A DNA stretch of 64,000 nt, taken from the NCBI RefSeq assembly GCF_014898815.1, contig NW_026515482.1, positions 2,976,001 through 3,040,000 on the forward strand, in the 5' to 3' direction. This DNA comes from Panonychus citri (taxonomy: Eukaryota > Arthropoda > Arachnida > Trombidiformes > Tetranychidae). Shown piece after piece: positions 1 through 13,100 of this stretch; positions within the stretch are counted from its first letter, which is position 1, and the number at the start of each line of letters is the position of its first letter. A program made the translations under genes and the position numbers. The notes beneath the pieces were generated by a model. It saw only the letters and a list, made by a program, of their open reading frames with translations. It made no database searches and was not told the origin of the DNA.

Positions 1-827
1 CAACATGATCAGCAACAACAACAACAACAACAATGATAATAATAACAATGATACAAGGAAAAAAATAATGCAAAAGATAACAACGAATGAGATATGAGAT
101 AAAAGTTTTCTATGTGATTAAAAGGAAGAGGTTATGATGAATATGATGGAAATGATGGTGATGCGGGGAAGATGAAGATGGAAAAAATATGAAAATTGAA
201 TTATTATCATCGTCGTTTATATCAGACTCTTTTCCTTTCTTTCTTTCGCTTTAATCTTCGTCTTCTTCTTAACTGAAACTTGTCAGAACTTTTCGATTTT
301 TTCTTCTACCATATCTCTTTCTCTCTCTCTCTCTGTTTTGACCTTGCTAGAGAAACGATTATGCGTGTTTCTATTCGATAATAATGATATAAAAAAAGAA
401 AAGAATAAGTTGTAATGTTATGACAAAAAATATTCTCTTATTCATTCTAGTCTTTCATTTTTGTCTTCTTTCCTTCATCTTCTCATTCGTATCATCATGA
501 TTTCTTTTGATAGGAATCGAAGCACTGAACCACTTTTTATACATTTCGTTTCTCTTTTTAAACTTTATCAGATTTTCTCTCTCTCTCTCTCTCCAAAGAA
601 AACCCTCTCTTTTAAAACTTTTCTCTCTCATTTAATTCTATCAATTTTGATCATCTTTTATCCTCTCTTCTATTCAGAGTTTCTTTATCTTCATCTTTAT
701 TGAAATGATGATGATGATTAGGTTGATGATGAGAAGGAAAATGAAGGATGCCCATTGTTATCTTGGAATGAGAGTCAGTGTATTATTTTTGATTGAGATA
801 AGTAATAGAAAGAATCATCTTCCAATC

Positions 828-831
<4 letters not shown>
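1..831. other. AT-rich simple-sequence DNA, no gene seen
   Basis: CAA/AAT and ATG/GAT trinucleotide runs, short CT tracts and TCTT-rich stretches. Open frames here are low-complexity Leu/Ser/Phe/Ile runs with no domain character, so nothing is called as coding. Confidence 0.6.

Positions 832-920
<89 letters not shown>
832..920. repeat. (CT)n microsatellite, about 44 units
   Basis: Almost uninterrupted CT dinucleotides directly abutting the duplicated block at 921-1416. The second copy of that block (23781) is also preceded by a shorter CT tract, so the CT run is part of the duplicated unit. Confidence 0.95.
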
Positions 921-923
<3 letters not shown>

Positions 924-1416
924 TTGTTCCAAATTAACAATTAACCATTGAATTAAATTCACAAATGGTCTAATTAATGGTAAGAATTCTAATCAGTTTT
1001 TCAATTCGAAGTGAGGAAATTATTTCCATTTGAAAAACTTTCGAAAACTAAGAACTTTAACTTTTTTACTTCTCTTTTAAAACTCGAATTTATTAATATA
1101 AAGAGTCAGTAACAATTAGTGAGGTCAAAATGTACGAAAACTTACGAGTATTTTCATTGTTATGAAAAAAACCTATTTCCGTTTCCTCAGAATGATTCAT
1201 TGAGGAACTAGAGAACGTTAAAATTATCATCATCATCATTACCGTTGTGATTATCATTAGAATCAGAGTCGTTCTGATGATGATGTAAATCATTAAATTT
1301 GAGAACTCAAGTTGGATGAGAAAAAAAAATCTCGGAAATGAGTAAATCTCCTATTATCATGTGTTGATATTAATGGTTGAAAATAAATTCATTCATTTGA
1401 ATATTAAGATATCAAA
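921..1416 (+). repeat. Duplicated block B, copy 1 (496 bp)
   Basis: Matches 23781-24276 over the same length with only a handful of substitutions and no net length change. Similarity stops abruptly after the shared text ATTAAGATATCAAA. The small open frame inside (minus strand, Ile/Met-rich) is present in both copies but is low-complexity and is not regarded as a gene. Confidence 0.9.
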
Positions 1417-1433
1417 GATATAAGATATCAAGA

Positions 1434-1464
1434 TATAAATTCAAAAGAGAACCAATGAAATTAA

Positions 1465-1556
<92 letters not shown>
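1434..1556. repeat. Block A plus (CT)n tract; empty-site paralogue of the DNA transposon
   Basis: A short unique stretch containing ACCAATGAAATTAAC, then TA, then about 44 CT units. The same stretch occurs at 14653-14687, where the 9-kb DNA transposon lies between ...ATTAAC-AA and AA-CTCTCT. This site therefore shows what the locus looks like without the element. Confidence 0.8.
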
Positions 1557-1558
<2 letters not shown>

Positions 1559-2610
1559 TTCATTCATTCATTATTTTGATCATCTTGAGATTTGAAAGTT
1601 ATATTATCAATAATGTTAAGAGTTCTCCGTCTTCATGTTTTTATGCATTCAAAATGAGAAAAGATGAAGAAAAAAATCATCTTTTTCATGAATTCTCATG
1701 CTTATCATCTCATTATTGTCATATTTTCATGTTGAACTTTTTTTTATCTTTCATTCTGACAACAATAAATTTTATTGGATCTCATACTTGGCATTTATTG
1801 CATATTCAATTGTCTAAAGTTTAATGTCAAAAGGGAGTAAAACATGATAATAGATTCTGATTTATTATCAGAATCATCATTTAAACTTAACTGTTACAAG
1901 GGTCTATTTGAGTTACCATGATGATACAATTGGGGACAATAAATTAATTATCATTCTCTAGTACGAAAGTATATTATTTCTCAATCGCAAGAGTAAGAAA
2001 ACACTTAGGATATTGAACCAGAATTATCAATATAAGAAGTTATATTTTACCTTGAAGGTTAATTGTGTCATGAGAAGGATTTTGATAACTTTTGAATTTC
2101 AATAAGAGAAAAAAAGTTCTGAGGAACAATCGTTTCGATCACATTGAAACTTTCATCCAGTTTATTTCTCAGACTCTCTTACTTACTCTCTCCTATGGAA
2201 TACTATTCAGAACCAAAGTGAATCAACTATTAATATCGAAAAGTTGATTCATTTTTACACGATTGATTGACCCTAAGAAGAACCTTTTGATTCGATAGAT
2301 TTTTTTTCGAGAAAAAAAAATTCCAACCTTTATTTTTATATAATATTTTTCTTTTTTTCTGATAGATCAATTCAGTTCACTTTCCCATTCAGATAATAAT
2401 AATGATTCCAGAAGATACTTAAAATTGCATGAGGAATCATCATCATCATCATCATGAGAATCAGATAAATATATATAAAATCTGTTTTAAAGTTCAACTG
2501 AATTTATCTTTCATTTGGACACTTGAATAAACTTGAATTGACATTGGAGAGATAAAATTTCATGGTAACTGTTGAAAATGATGATAAAGATGAGATATTA
2601 TTATAATGAC
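1557..2610. other. AT-rich intergenic DNA, nothing recognised
   Basis: No open frame with coding character and no recognised repeat apart from an ATC run near 2438. Confidence 0.5.
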
Positions 2611-2856
2611 GATTGATTGATATTGTTGGTCAATCGTAAGATTAAGATGTAAATTGATTATAAACTCGTAATCCTAATGATTGACATTTATCAAGATTCA
2701 AAAAAAAAGCTACTTCATGATAAGAAATCAAAACAAATATCAAGACAATCAATAGTTTGAAGATTCATGAATAGCTTCAAGTCAGTTCCTGTCATTTCAT
2801 GATAACCATTTCTTGGTTTTACTTTTTTCATTCATCGTTTTCTCGGTGAAATATGA
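2611..2856 (+). repeat. Inverted duplication, left part (interrupted by LTR element)
   Basis: Read together with 7617-7906, this matches the reverse complement of about 36573-37104 with few differences. The similarity begins near GATTGATTGATATTGTTGG and runs up to the TATGA target site at 2852-2856. Confidence 0.85.
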
Positions 2857-3279
2857 TGTTGTGGCCCGAAAAAGGTTAACTCAATTTATTGAAATAAAAA
2901 GGGAACACAAGCAAAAGTATATTCACTAAGGAAATATTTTAATTGTAAAAAAGGTTTGGATGCTGGTCAAGAGACTTGTATGCTGAACAAAAAGTGAAGT
3001 CCCAAAGGAAAAGTATTGTTAATAAAGTGCTTGAAAAGTGTTCTGATTGGTTTGGAGAGAAAACACACTGAACGAGGACTCAGGTCATAGGTCAGTGGTC
3101 GATGGCTTATGAATTGTTTTAAGGCATCTGGAGAAGATTAAAGTTTAGGTTTAAGCGGGTTAGTGCAAGAAAGGGAAAAAGAGAAAGAGTAATAAAATAT
3201 ACAACCACTTAGGTTGTCTCATGGGGTACATGGGGTAAAAAAATTTTAAGATAGAGAATCGGTTTTATGGGACATAACA
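2857..3279 (-). repeat. Left LTR (3' LTR in element orientation)
   Basis: Starts TGTTGTGGCCCG and ends GGGACATAACA on the plus strand, giving TG...CA on both strands. It is shorter than the right LTR by three indels near 2995, 3007 and 3240. Confidence 0.95.
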
Positions 3280-3295
3280 TCTCCCCCGACTTTTA
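3280..3295 (-). other. Polypurine tract of the LTR element
   Basis: On the minus strand the bases AAAAGTCGGGGGAGA lie immediately before the LTR start TGTTATGTCCC, the expected place for plus-strand priming. Confidence 0.75.
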
Positions 3296-6287
3296 AAGTT
3301 CATGACTCCGGTCATGATATCGGTAACAGTTCGAAACGTGAGCGATTGCTTTTTCATCTCGGTCGTTTTTGTAAATTATAGTCTTAATGATTCCATCATA
3401 GCTTTTGAGGTCAATTATGGTGAAAGGTCCTTTCGTAATTCTTTGTTTACCTTTGATACCAGTCTTTACCATTATTTTGTCTCCAATTGCTAACTTTTGT
3501 TGAATCTTAGTTTTTATCTTTGGCTTTCGAAGTTCTTCGATTTTCTCCTTCGAAAACGGTGTTTCTTTAATTGAATTTTCATCGATGTCAAATAACTTAT
3601 CGGCAGGAAGAGAGCTGGATTTACCATAAAGTTTGAAATAAGGTGTACATCCTATTATTGAGTTGTACGAGCGGTTGGAGTGCCTGATTGCAGAATCAAG
3701 TAACTCCTTCCAGTTTCCACCAGAACCTCGATAAATTTTGATGAATTGCTTAACATCTCTCATTTTTCTTTCGATTAGTCCGTTTGAGGCTGGATGATAA
3801 GGTGCTGAGTTTTTCAGGTTGATGTCCTATTTTCTGCCCACTTTCTGAATCTTTCAGAGGTAAAAGCGGTACCGTTGTCAGACACTATTGTCTTGACTGA
3901 GGCAATGTGGCTGAAATCGTTTAAGAAACGAATAACTGATTCGCTACTTTCAGTCATCGCTTTACCGGCTATTATTCTGGTTGCCTCGTCGATTATTAGT
4001 AAGAAAGATTGTGTAGTCTTGATACTCTCAGATCTCTTCTGTAACTCACCGAAATCAATGTGAATCGTATCGAAGGGAACGTCAGAATGAGGAGGACAAA
4101 AGGGGATATCATAACAAGTTTTTGGTTTTAGTGTTTGGCAAATGTGACAAGACTGAACATACTCTTGAATTTGTTTCTTCATTCCTAACCAGTAGAATCT
4201 ACTTTTAATTTTGAAGTAAGTACGCCAGAAACCATCATGGCCACCACTAACTCTGTCGTCGTGATAAAGTTTGAGAATTCTTTTAATCTGTTCACTTGTT
4301 AGATTCTTGTTAGACATGGGGTAAATGCATGGGGTTTGATCTTCTTTCACTTTTTCATTCTTATGTTTTTCCTGAATCATGAGTATGTCATTTGTTGATC
4401 CTAAACACAAACGCGAAATCGCATCTGCATCACTGAGTAATCTACCTGGTCTGTGATTAATAGTAATTTCAAAACTATTCAGAAAGTTTTGCCAACGAGC
4501 TAATCTTCCAGTGGGCTCATTGATGTCAATCAGGTACTTAAGTGCAGAGTGATCTGTGTGTACAATAAAGGGTTTACCTCAAGGTAAGAACGAAAGTACT
4601 TAATTGCTTTAATTACTGCTAATCCTTCTTTCTCAGTGATTGGATAGTTAATCTCAGCCTTGGTAAAGGTGTAAGATTGATATCCTATCACTCTTAGTTG
4701 TTGATTCTTAGGTTTAGATTTATCTCTTTGGTAAAGAATTGATCCAGTTCCTAGTCCAGAGGCATCTGTACATAGCTCATAATTTAGTGAAAGGTCAGGA
4801 AGTTGTAGAATAGGATTATCAGTAATAATCCTTTTAAGTTCGATAAACGCATTTTCGCACTCATTAGTCCATTCAAAAGGTTTATCTTTTTGCTTTAAAG
4901 AATCTAATGGTCTCACAATTTCAGCATAATTTTTTATAAATGCCCTGAAATGGCCTGTGAGTCCAGTGAATTGTCTAATTGAGCGTAAATCATTAGGTCT
5001 ACTCATGTTCCTAACTTTTTCAATAGACTCTTCTTTAGTTGACTTGGTGTTACCATCAATGATTCGACCAAGGAATTTAACTTTATCTTTATTGAATTCA
5101 CTTTTATTCAAATTGATAATCATTTTCGCGTTCTCTAACTTTTTAAGAACATCTAAAGTGTTTTGTGAGCATTCTAACTCTGTTCTACCACCAATCAATA
5201 TGTCATCAATGTAGACAGCTACCATGGGATTAGCATGGGGTTGCCCGAATATCTCATTCATTCTTCGTTGAAAAATAGCAGGACTATTTTTCCATCCGAA
5301 AGGTAACCTATTCCATTCGTACTGTCCAAATGGTGTGACAAAGGCAGTGAACTTTCTAGTTTCAGGTGACAAACCTATTTGCCAGAAACTTTCTTTCAAA
5401 TCAATTTTGGAAAAGAACTTGCATCCACCGAATTTATGAATTATATCATCAATCAACTGAAAAGGGTAAGGATCGAGTGTAGTTTGCTTGTTAATCTTTC
5501 TGTAATCAACGCAAAGTCTAAGCTCGCCGTTTTCCTTTTTAGCCAAAGTAATTGGGGAAGCGTATTCTGATTCAGAGGGTGAAATTATTTTTCTTGCAAT
5601 CAAGTCATCAACCTTCCTGCTAACCCACTGTAATCTTTCGTATGATAAACGAAAATATTTTTCTTGAACTATCTCATGGTTCTCTTTTAGTTTGAAATCT
5701 ACTACGAAAGATGGACAAGGCAGTTCATTAACACAAACGGTAGGAAATAACCTTTCAATCTCAACTTCAGGTTTTGAATCTTGACTTGTTTTCTCTAAAT
5801 CAGAGTTCAAAGCTAAAGAGACATTTTCGTTCTTTTTGGTCAATGAGATTCCTAAACAGTGGAGTCCTTCCTCGCTTACGAGAAAGCAATATGGAAGATT
5901 ATCAACTACACAAAACTCGAGTGAGGCTGATTGACCGTAGACTGTTATTGGTAAATAGCAAACTTTTTTGATTTCAATTGTCTCATTTGTGAAACTTCTC
6001 AATTTGAATTTTTTATCAATTAGTTGCCAATTTTTATTTTTAACTAACTCTGAGGATACTAGATTTTTATCGGCACCAGTATCTAATCTACAAGAGTAGT
6101 CAGTCCCGTAAACATTTGCTTTACACTTAGCATGGGGAATTTCATGGGGTAAAGGATTTTCTGACGTTTCCTCAAGAGAGATAAACGAATCTTTCGGCTT
6201 GTTAGAAGCATCATTAGTATGAGACGAATCTTTCTTACCTTTTTGGGTACTTGGATTCACAACCTTTTGCATTTTTAAGGGTTTCAA
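3293..6287 (-). pseudogene. pol: Ty3/gypsy pol (protease-RT-RNase H-integrase), frame-broken
   Basis: Three overlapping frames. 4530-6287 carries an aspartic protease with LDTGAD, a reverse transcriptase with the YIDD catalytic box (VAVYIDDILIGG) and an RNase H start (CTDASG). 3814-4410 carries the integrase zinc-finger (SCHIC) and the catalytic D (HIDFGE) and D (VSDNG). 3293-3763 carries the rest of integrase, including the HSNRSYNSIIG stretch, and the C-terminal domain. The RNase H/integrase break (near 4573) and the break inside integrase (near 3829) each look like a one-base change. The whole chain would be a normal gypsy polyprotein. Whether the breaks are real or assembly errors is unclear, because the LTRs have no substitutions. 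Confidence 0.9.
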
Positions 6288-7161
6288 TTGCTCTAAACTT
6301 GCTCGAAGGTCCTTTTGGTTTTGGGTCCTTTGCTAGAATCTGGTTCTGCATTTGCTCAGGTAATCCCATCATAATTCTAGTGATAAAAGTATTATCATCA
6401 ATAGTTGGGTAGGCAATTTGGATCAGTCTTTGCTTTTCATAATAATAGTCCATCAGCGAACCACCACGATATTCCCATCTATCAGCAGCAATAGCAGCGG
6501 CGATTCTGTTTTGACCAAAGCTGGATAAGAATGAAGATTTCCATAATTCCCAATCTTCCTCAACTTCGTCTCGAACCATTGATGTAAACCATTTAAGAGC
6601 GTTACCTTCCAAATTAGCACGTAACCCATTAATTTTGTAGAGTCATCAACCCAGTCATTATGAAGGCAGAGTTTTTCATAGGTAATTAACCATGATTTTG
6701 CGTCTTCTTCTTTGCCATCGAAACGAGATATCTCTAACTTTTGCCTTCGCTGACTTGAACTTGATGCACGTTTCTTTGAAACTTTTTAACACGACAGAAA
6801 ACATTTCTTGTTGAATCTTCATTAGCTCGTTCATTTTATCGAGAACTGAATTATCACTTAACACACTGCCTTGCACGGCTTCGTCTTCCACTTCTTCAAT
6901 TTCACTCACATTATCGGTGAATTCACCATTGAGATAAGGAGCTGACTCTTCGTCACTTAAACGCACTAGAAATGTTCTATGATGAGTCATTGAATTGATG
7001 ATGTTGGACACTGATTCCTTTGAAGTAAGACAAGGGTGGTTAGATATTAGCCTGAACTGTGAAGATACCAAATTCCATTCATTAGAATCGGCTATTTGAT
7101 ATTTAACAAGGTAAACTTCATCGTCGGTTTTAATTAAGTTGAATTTTATCTTGACAGCCAT
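6235..7161 (-). pseudogene. gag: Ty3/gypsy gag, frame-broken
   Basis: The first frame (6676-7161) starts with an ATG about 20 bases inside the 5' LTR. The second (6235-6612) has the retrotransposon gag signature: NALKWF, a W..W...F spacing, YYYEKQRLIQIA and an IMMGLPEQM stretch. At least one indel lies between 6612 and about 6740. A CCHC zinc knuckle was not seen. The gag end overlaps the pol frame start, as is usual for a gag-pol shift. Confidence 0.85.
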
Positions 7162-7178
7162 CCTGTCGAATGCGCCAA
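7162..7178 (-). other. Candidate primer-binding site of the LTR element
   Basis: On the minus strand TGGCGCATTCGACAGG follows the LTR end (GGCCACAACA) after a few spacer bases. It begins with TGG, as expected for pairing to a tRNA CCA end. The tRNA was not identified. Confidence 0.5.
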
Positions 7179-7181
7179 TTT

Positions 7182-7611
7182 TGTTGTGGCCCGAAAAAGG
7201 TTAACTCAATTTATTGAAATAAAAAGGGAACACAAGCAAAAGTATATTCACTAAGGAAATATTTTAATTGTAAAAAAGGTTTGGATGCTGGTCAAGAGAC
7301 TTGTATGCTGAACAAAAAGCAAGTGAAGTCCCAAAGGGAAAAGTATTGTTAATAAAGTGCTTGAAAAGTGTTCTGATTGGTTTGGAGAGAAAACACACTG
7401 AACGAGGACTCAGGTCATAGGTCAGTGGTCGATGGCTTATGAATTGTTTTAAGGCATCTGGAGAAGATTAAAGTTTAGGTTTAAGCGGGTTAGTGCAAGA
7501 AAGGGAAAAAGAGAAAGAGTAATAAAATATACAACCACTTAGGTTGTCTCATGGGGTACATGGGGTAAAAAAAAATTTTAAGATAGAGAATCGGTTTTAT
7601 GGGACATAACA
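7182..7611 (-). repeat. Right LTR (5' LTR in element orientation)
   Basis: Identical to the left LTR apart from three insertions (4, 1 and 2 bp). In element orientation it carries the promoter side next to the primer-binding site and gag. Confidence 0.95.
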
Positions 7612-7616
7612 TATGA

Positions 7617-7906
7617 TCTCGATCTATGCTTAGAATACTAGACTGAATACCAATGTATCCGTTTCATAGAAATGAATGTTAAAATAATAATATCAACTAA
7701 AGACAAATAAAGAGAAGGTCAGTTGATGGAAATAAAAACGGAAGTGAAAATTGAAAAATATCGGAAAGAATCAAGTTAATCTCCGAGAAGAGAAAATATA
7801 AAAAAGATAAAGTAAAATATTGAATGAATTCTGGTTAGTCTGAAATGTTGAGATAAACCAAGATAACAATAAACTTGTCATGTCAATCAAATCGCCATGA
7901 AAAGTT
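7617..7906 (+). repeat. Inverted duplication, right part
   Basis: Continues the match to the reverse complement of 36573-36860, beginning TCTCGATCTATGC right after the second TATGA and ending near CGCCATGAAAA. Confidence 0.85.
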
Positions 7907-8582
7907 GTGACAAAATCTATTACCATTAAGTGTAAGCTTTTCACTGATTAATCATGAGAAATTGAAAAACATTCATCTTGGATCATGGGAATGCAAATGA
8001 ATATCGAAGGCTAAAACAATAAGTGATAATGATGAAAGATTTCAGTTCTCTTGCTATTTCTACTCATTTATTAGCATCATTATTGTTTATTATACATAGT
8101 ATACTATGGGTACAAAGTTTCTGAATCAATTAGGATCATCCCTGAGGCGGTGATATTTATCTTAAATTACGGAACATTAATCATAAGTCATTTCTAGTTC
8201 GATTTTGTATTATCACCATGTGTTCCTGTTTATTTCATCTCCCCTCTCTCACTCTCTCTCTCTCTCTGTCTTTCTGGTTTACTCATAAGTCACTTTACAA
8301 AAAGTTTCATCTTCTACCTCACTTGCAGTTATCTATTATGTATTATCATGCTTCACCAACACGGAACGATATCAAATCAATAATAGTTTATCATCTTCTT
8401 CATCCTTCTCATCATCTTTGTGAATCATTTGTAACTTTTTTCCCTTTGCTTTATGCTTTTTTCATCATTTTCTTTTTTATTTCCTGTATATATCATTTTC
8501 CTTTGATTTTTCTCATATCATCATTTCCATCTTCATCTTCATCTTCATATACTACACTTGATCATCTCTTACTATTACAAAC

Positions 8583-8617
<35 letters not shown>

Positions 8618-10143
8618 ATGATATCCATGTTCATATGACTAAGATTCTATCATATTGCATCTTCGATATCATGTCTTTCTATTTGTATCTATTTTATCAA
8701 ATTTATCTTCGAGCTCAATCAACCTTAACTATTACTAGAAATGAGAAGAGAAAAAAAAAGAAAGAGATGAAGAAATGTAGAAAGAAAGACAATGGTGATG
8801 ACAGATGAAGATTAGTCTACTCTTCATCTTATCTTCCTTATTTCTGTCTCTCAATCTCCTTCTCTCTTTCATTTATCCCCAAAAATAAAATCACAATCAT
8901 GAACAGAGATAATGATGATCCTCAGTAAAGACAAGAGATAGATAAGGTCAACTAACCTTTTATTGACCTTTCCTCTTATCATCTCTATCATTTGTTTATC
9001 ATCATCATAATACACTTTTGTATCATCATTATTATTCTTGTTGTCAAAATGTTATCGTTACTATTACGTTCCGATTTCCAGGTCAAGGTTAAATAGTTAC
9101 AATTAAATTATCGATCACATTTTCAATTCTGTCACCATGAAGCTCAAATGATCAACAGAAACAAAAAGGACAAAAACCCAACATCGAATGACATTATTTT
9201 TCAATTATCAGGCAAAGTTGATTTAATCGTCTTTTTCACATTTACATTTAATTAGCATATTAATTAGCCATCGTAATCAGCATAATCAAACAATTAAAGT
9301 CTTAACCATTAGATGAACAAATAAGTGACATTTAAATATTAGAATGACAAAATGCTGATGAATAATTTAAAATTACTTATGAGCTTTTTTTTGGTTGATT
9401 GTTCATATTTGAGCGGAAATTGATTTCAATTATTAAATAATTTAGATAACAGTAGCTTTTTGTGATAACTAATTGTCTCTTAATTGTAATTATGATGACC
9501 GGTAATCAGATTGGTCAAAACGTAAATAATTGTTGATGATAAATTGAAACAATTAACATAACCCTTTCCATAATTATCTTCAAATTAGATTGGTGTGTTT
9601 ATTGTGGCAAAGTTGATTTAGTTTAATTTAGTTAATTTCAGTGATTAACTAGCCAACCATTGTGATTGTTTCTCTGTTTTTTTCTGTTCTTAAGCTAATT
9701 ATGTCCAATCAAGTAAGTTAATTATCACTCACAGTTAAAAAGTTCGCATCCTTTTTAATTAGTTTGTTAATCACAATTGGAATTTCAGTTTAATCAGTTG
9801 ATAAATAATTTCAACATTGATCGTTAAGGTTACAAGTTTCTCTGTTCAATGATTGTCAAAATAATTGTCAAATGAATTTTGATTATATCTTACTCAGGAT
9901 TTCTAATTCCCCATGAACCATGAACTATCTTCAGTCCAATTCCCATTTATATCATCATGGATAAATATTAAGCTCTTTCTTTTTCTTGTCTGATATGAAT
10001 TCCCAATTCCAATTTAAATTCCATATAATTAAAGATTTCAATGATTTCTACTTTTCCCTCCCTGCTCATTCCCAGAACGCTGAGTTTTTTCCTCCTTCAT
10101 GACTTATATGTGCATGAGAATTCAGATGAACAGATTAACAAAG

Positions 10144-10180
<37 letters not shown>

Positions 10181-13100
10181 CGGAATGTTATGGATTACGA
10201 TTTTAATGGAAACTTGATTTATAATCGAAAGGGATAATATTCATTAAATCTTCACCATGAAGAAAGATTTTCATTTCATTTTTATTCTATTTTCATCCTT
10301 CAAACCTTCAAATAAGAAATGTTCATGAGAAAAATATTGTCGATATTATATTAATAACGAGATGTTCACTTTTAATTTCATCTTTTTCCAATTAAACTCT
10401 CAGTTTTGACACAGAATATTAGTTTTCATTAGTTAATTCACTTTCTATGACATTCGATTCATATAATGAAAATGATATCGTATATATAAATCTGAACTTG
10501 AACCTTTTAAGTCGCTGAATCGGATAAGGATCAACAACCATGAAAACTCAGAAAGTAGATTGGGATACAAGATGAAATTGGAATCGTGAGCAGAATGATT
10601 ATCAAAAAGGTGAGACATATTATCATTATTAACTTAAACTGTGTAATAAGATATGAGCAATTTCATCTTCATCTTTATTTCAATTAAACAACAACGTGTT
10701 CATTTCATGGGATTCCTATTTCAATACTGATCACGATTCAGTATCTGTAACCTTTTTACTTGCCTTTTCATCTTCATCCAGATGATTAAATTGTATCATT
10801 ATCTTTACTATATATTTATACCTGTTATCATCATTACCATTATCATCATCATCCAATGATAATAATTATGATGATAAACTCATTATCCAATATTAAGGCA
10901 ACTTTTTGATGTAACTCTTGTTTAATGTTCTGTAAAGTTATTGTCAAAATTTCATATTCTTTTTTTTCATGATGATAAAGTTTTCTTTTCTCACTCCCAC
11001 CATTCAAATCCGCATCATTCATGAAATCAGCTAATAATGAATACACTTTTGCATATGTTAGGGTGATAAAGGAAAACAGGGAATCAATAAAATCAGCCTC
11101 AGACTAATGTGTACATATATCACATAATACAGTTAGTTGATAGCTAAAGGCAAGTTATCATTATCATCTTTATCATCAAGTTATCATTAAACTACAATAA
11201 AGTTTCTGATTAGTTGAGAGAAGAGAAAAACAAAATTTCGTCTTCTTTTCTTGTATAATCCAAATTTTCTGATGAATAATCTTAACATTGAATCTTTTAC
11301 TGAGTCTCTGCTCTTATTTTTTTCTATTCTTCCTGGTGATTCGGAAGCTCAAATGCTTCCGGTTTCTATGTTGAATGTTGCTTATCAAATGTGATAATAA
11401 TGATATTAAGATGCAATATGAAGCTTCAATTATGTTTTTCTTTTTTTATCTCCATCATCTTCTCATACATGATAACAATATATACCCTTAAATTGATATT
11501 TAGAACCCATTTTGGTTAATTTGTGGTTTTGATGAGTTTGTGAAACTTTTCACTCTACCTGACAATTATGATTACATTTATAACCATAGAGCTATCAGAG
11601 AAATACCCTTAGGCAATGAGAAGAGGTAAAGAATCGTGATTCTTATGATGGAGAACAAAAAAAGAATATAAAACCTGAAAAGTAACATTGTAAAGGTAAT
11701 GAAGATAATGTTAATGATGATGATGATGATGACGATGATGAGCATGATGATCCTTTAAGGTATCAAACATATCACCAAGAATAACCTGCCAGGAATATAA
11801 TTAGCTAACAAGAACTTGTTAAGAAGCAATTGGCTTTCATTTTATCTCTTTTGGTGTTTTTTTCTTCATCACCTAACCAATTTTTTCTTCTCACTCTCAT
11901 CATCATGTTATCAGAACTTTTTTTTTCTACCCAAACACCTCATTCTGTTAGCAGATCATATATAGTATATATCATGTATCAATCTAATTTGTATGATCAT
12001 GTCTTCAGTCATTTCACATTATCATTGAGTAAAGAGAAAGAGAAAAAAAAATTGGTAAAGTTTTTTTTTCCACCGCTTAACTTGCCTTTAATCATCTAGT
12101 TATCATGTATTACATTACACTTGCCACCTCAACCAATTCCATGAATCAAATATATAACTGGAAGCTATTCCATGTAATATATCTGATTCCATTCTGACAA
12201 GAATTTTATATCTATCGACTTATTCGGATATTTAATTCGATATGTGACTTGCTTTTCTTTTCGTACGACTTTTTCGATATTTTTTCCAAGGTAATAATTC
12301 CAAGTATTAATATGGTTTCTTTTCCCTTTTTTATTTCATCGCTTTTTTCTACTTTCTCTTTATTTTCTTCATAAAATCAGAGTTCTATCTCGTAATATCA
12401 CTTAGGTGGAAAGGAAAGATTCTCAAACCTCCTCCTATTCCTCCACCTACTTTTCTGCCTCCACCTCAATGTCTTCAAGACAATTTAACTTTTTTTTCTT
12501 CTTCTCTTCTTCTATTCGGTTTACTTATCATCTGAGAAATTTGTTCATGTGCTTCAACTATGCACATGAGAAGATTGAATGATGATAATGGTGAAAGAGA
12601 AGAAGAAGAAAAAAAAATGAAGCCAATTAGAGGTTAAATATGCATCCTTAGATACTGAACATTTTTTCCAGCATTTACAGGGAATTGCAAAAAAGAATCT
12701 CAGAACTTTTTTTTTTAACTATTCTAGGTTCTAACAGGAGCAAAGAGAAAGCAACAATTATCGAGGTTCGTTGAGCTTCAGTAAACAGAATGATAATGAT
12801 GATGATTATTAAAAGGTTAAGATGATGACGATGATATAAGAGGAGGAAGATGAAGAAGAGGATGAAAAAATAATGAATTATAACTAATTATGTTTCAATT
12901 TTTTCTTCTTCTTATTTCATGACGATTTCCTGAGAAATGATATCATGATAATATGAATCAAATGATAATTATACATGAATTTTTCGAAAGCTATTATTTT
13001 GTCTTTGTAACTTCGATTCTCAATATGAATGGTTAAGAATTAATCATCAGAATGATAATATCTTCCATCGTACAATTATAATTGTTACTTAGGAAACGTT

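Larger units (their letters stand above)
2857..7611 (-). mobile_element. Ty3/gypsy-type LTR retrotransposon, recent but frame-broken
   Basis: A 4755-bp element with TG...CA ends, flanked by the 5-bp duplication TATGA (2852-2856 and 7612-7616). Its LTRs are 423 and 430 bp. In element orientation (minus strand) the order is 5' LTR (7182-7611), primer-binding site, gag, protease, reverse transcriptase, RNase H, integrase, polypurine tract, 3' LTR (2857-3279). RT before integrase is the Ty3/gypsy order. No envelope-like frame is visible. The LTRs show no substitution by eye, only indels of 4, 1 and 2 bp, so insertion is recent, yet gag and pol are each split by frameshifts. An unoccupied paralogue of the target lies at about 36861-36865 in inverted orientation. 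Confidence 0.95.

Noticed and set aside
461..944. Open frames of about 80 codons near the left end
   Set aside because: Leu/Ser/Phe/Met runs produced by CT- and ATG-rich simple sequence; no domain, no splice context.
1093..1293. A 66-codon minus-strand frame repeated at 23953-24153
   Set aside because: Conserved only because the whole 496-bp block is duplicated; the translation is Ile/Met/Thr simple sequence.
8218..8616. A 132-codon plus-strand frame
   Set aside because: Phe/Ser/His-rich translation of T-rich and CT-repeat DNA.
10849..11046. A 65-codon minus-strand frame with mixed charged residues
   Set aside because: Ends in a run of Ile from an ATT/ATC repeat; no start context or splice partner found.
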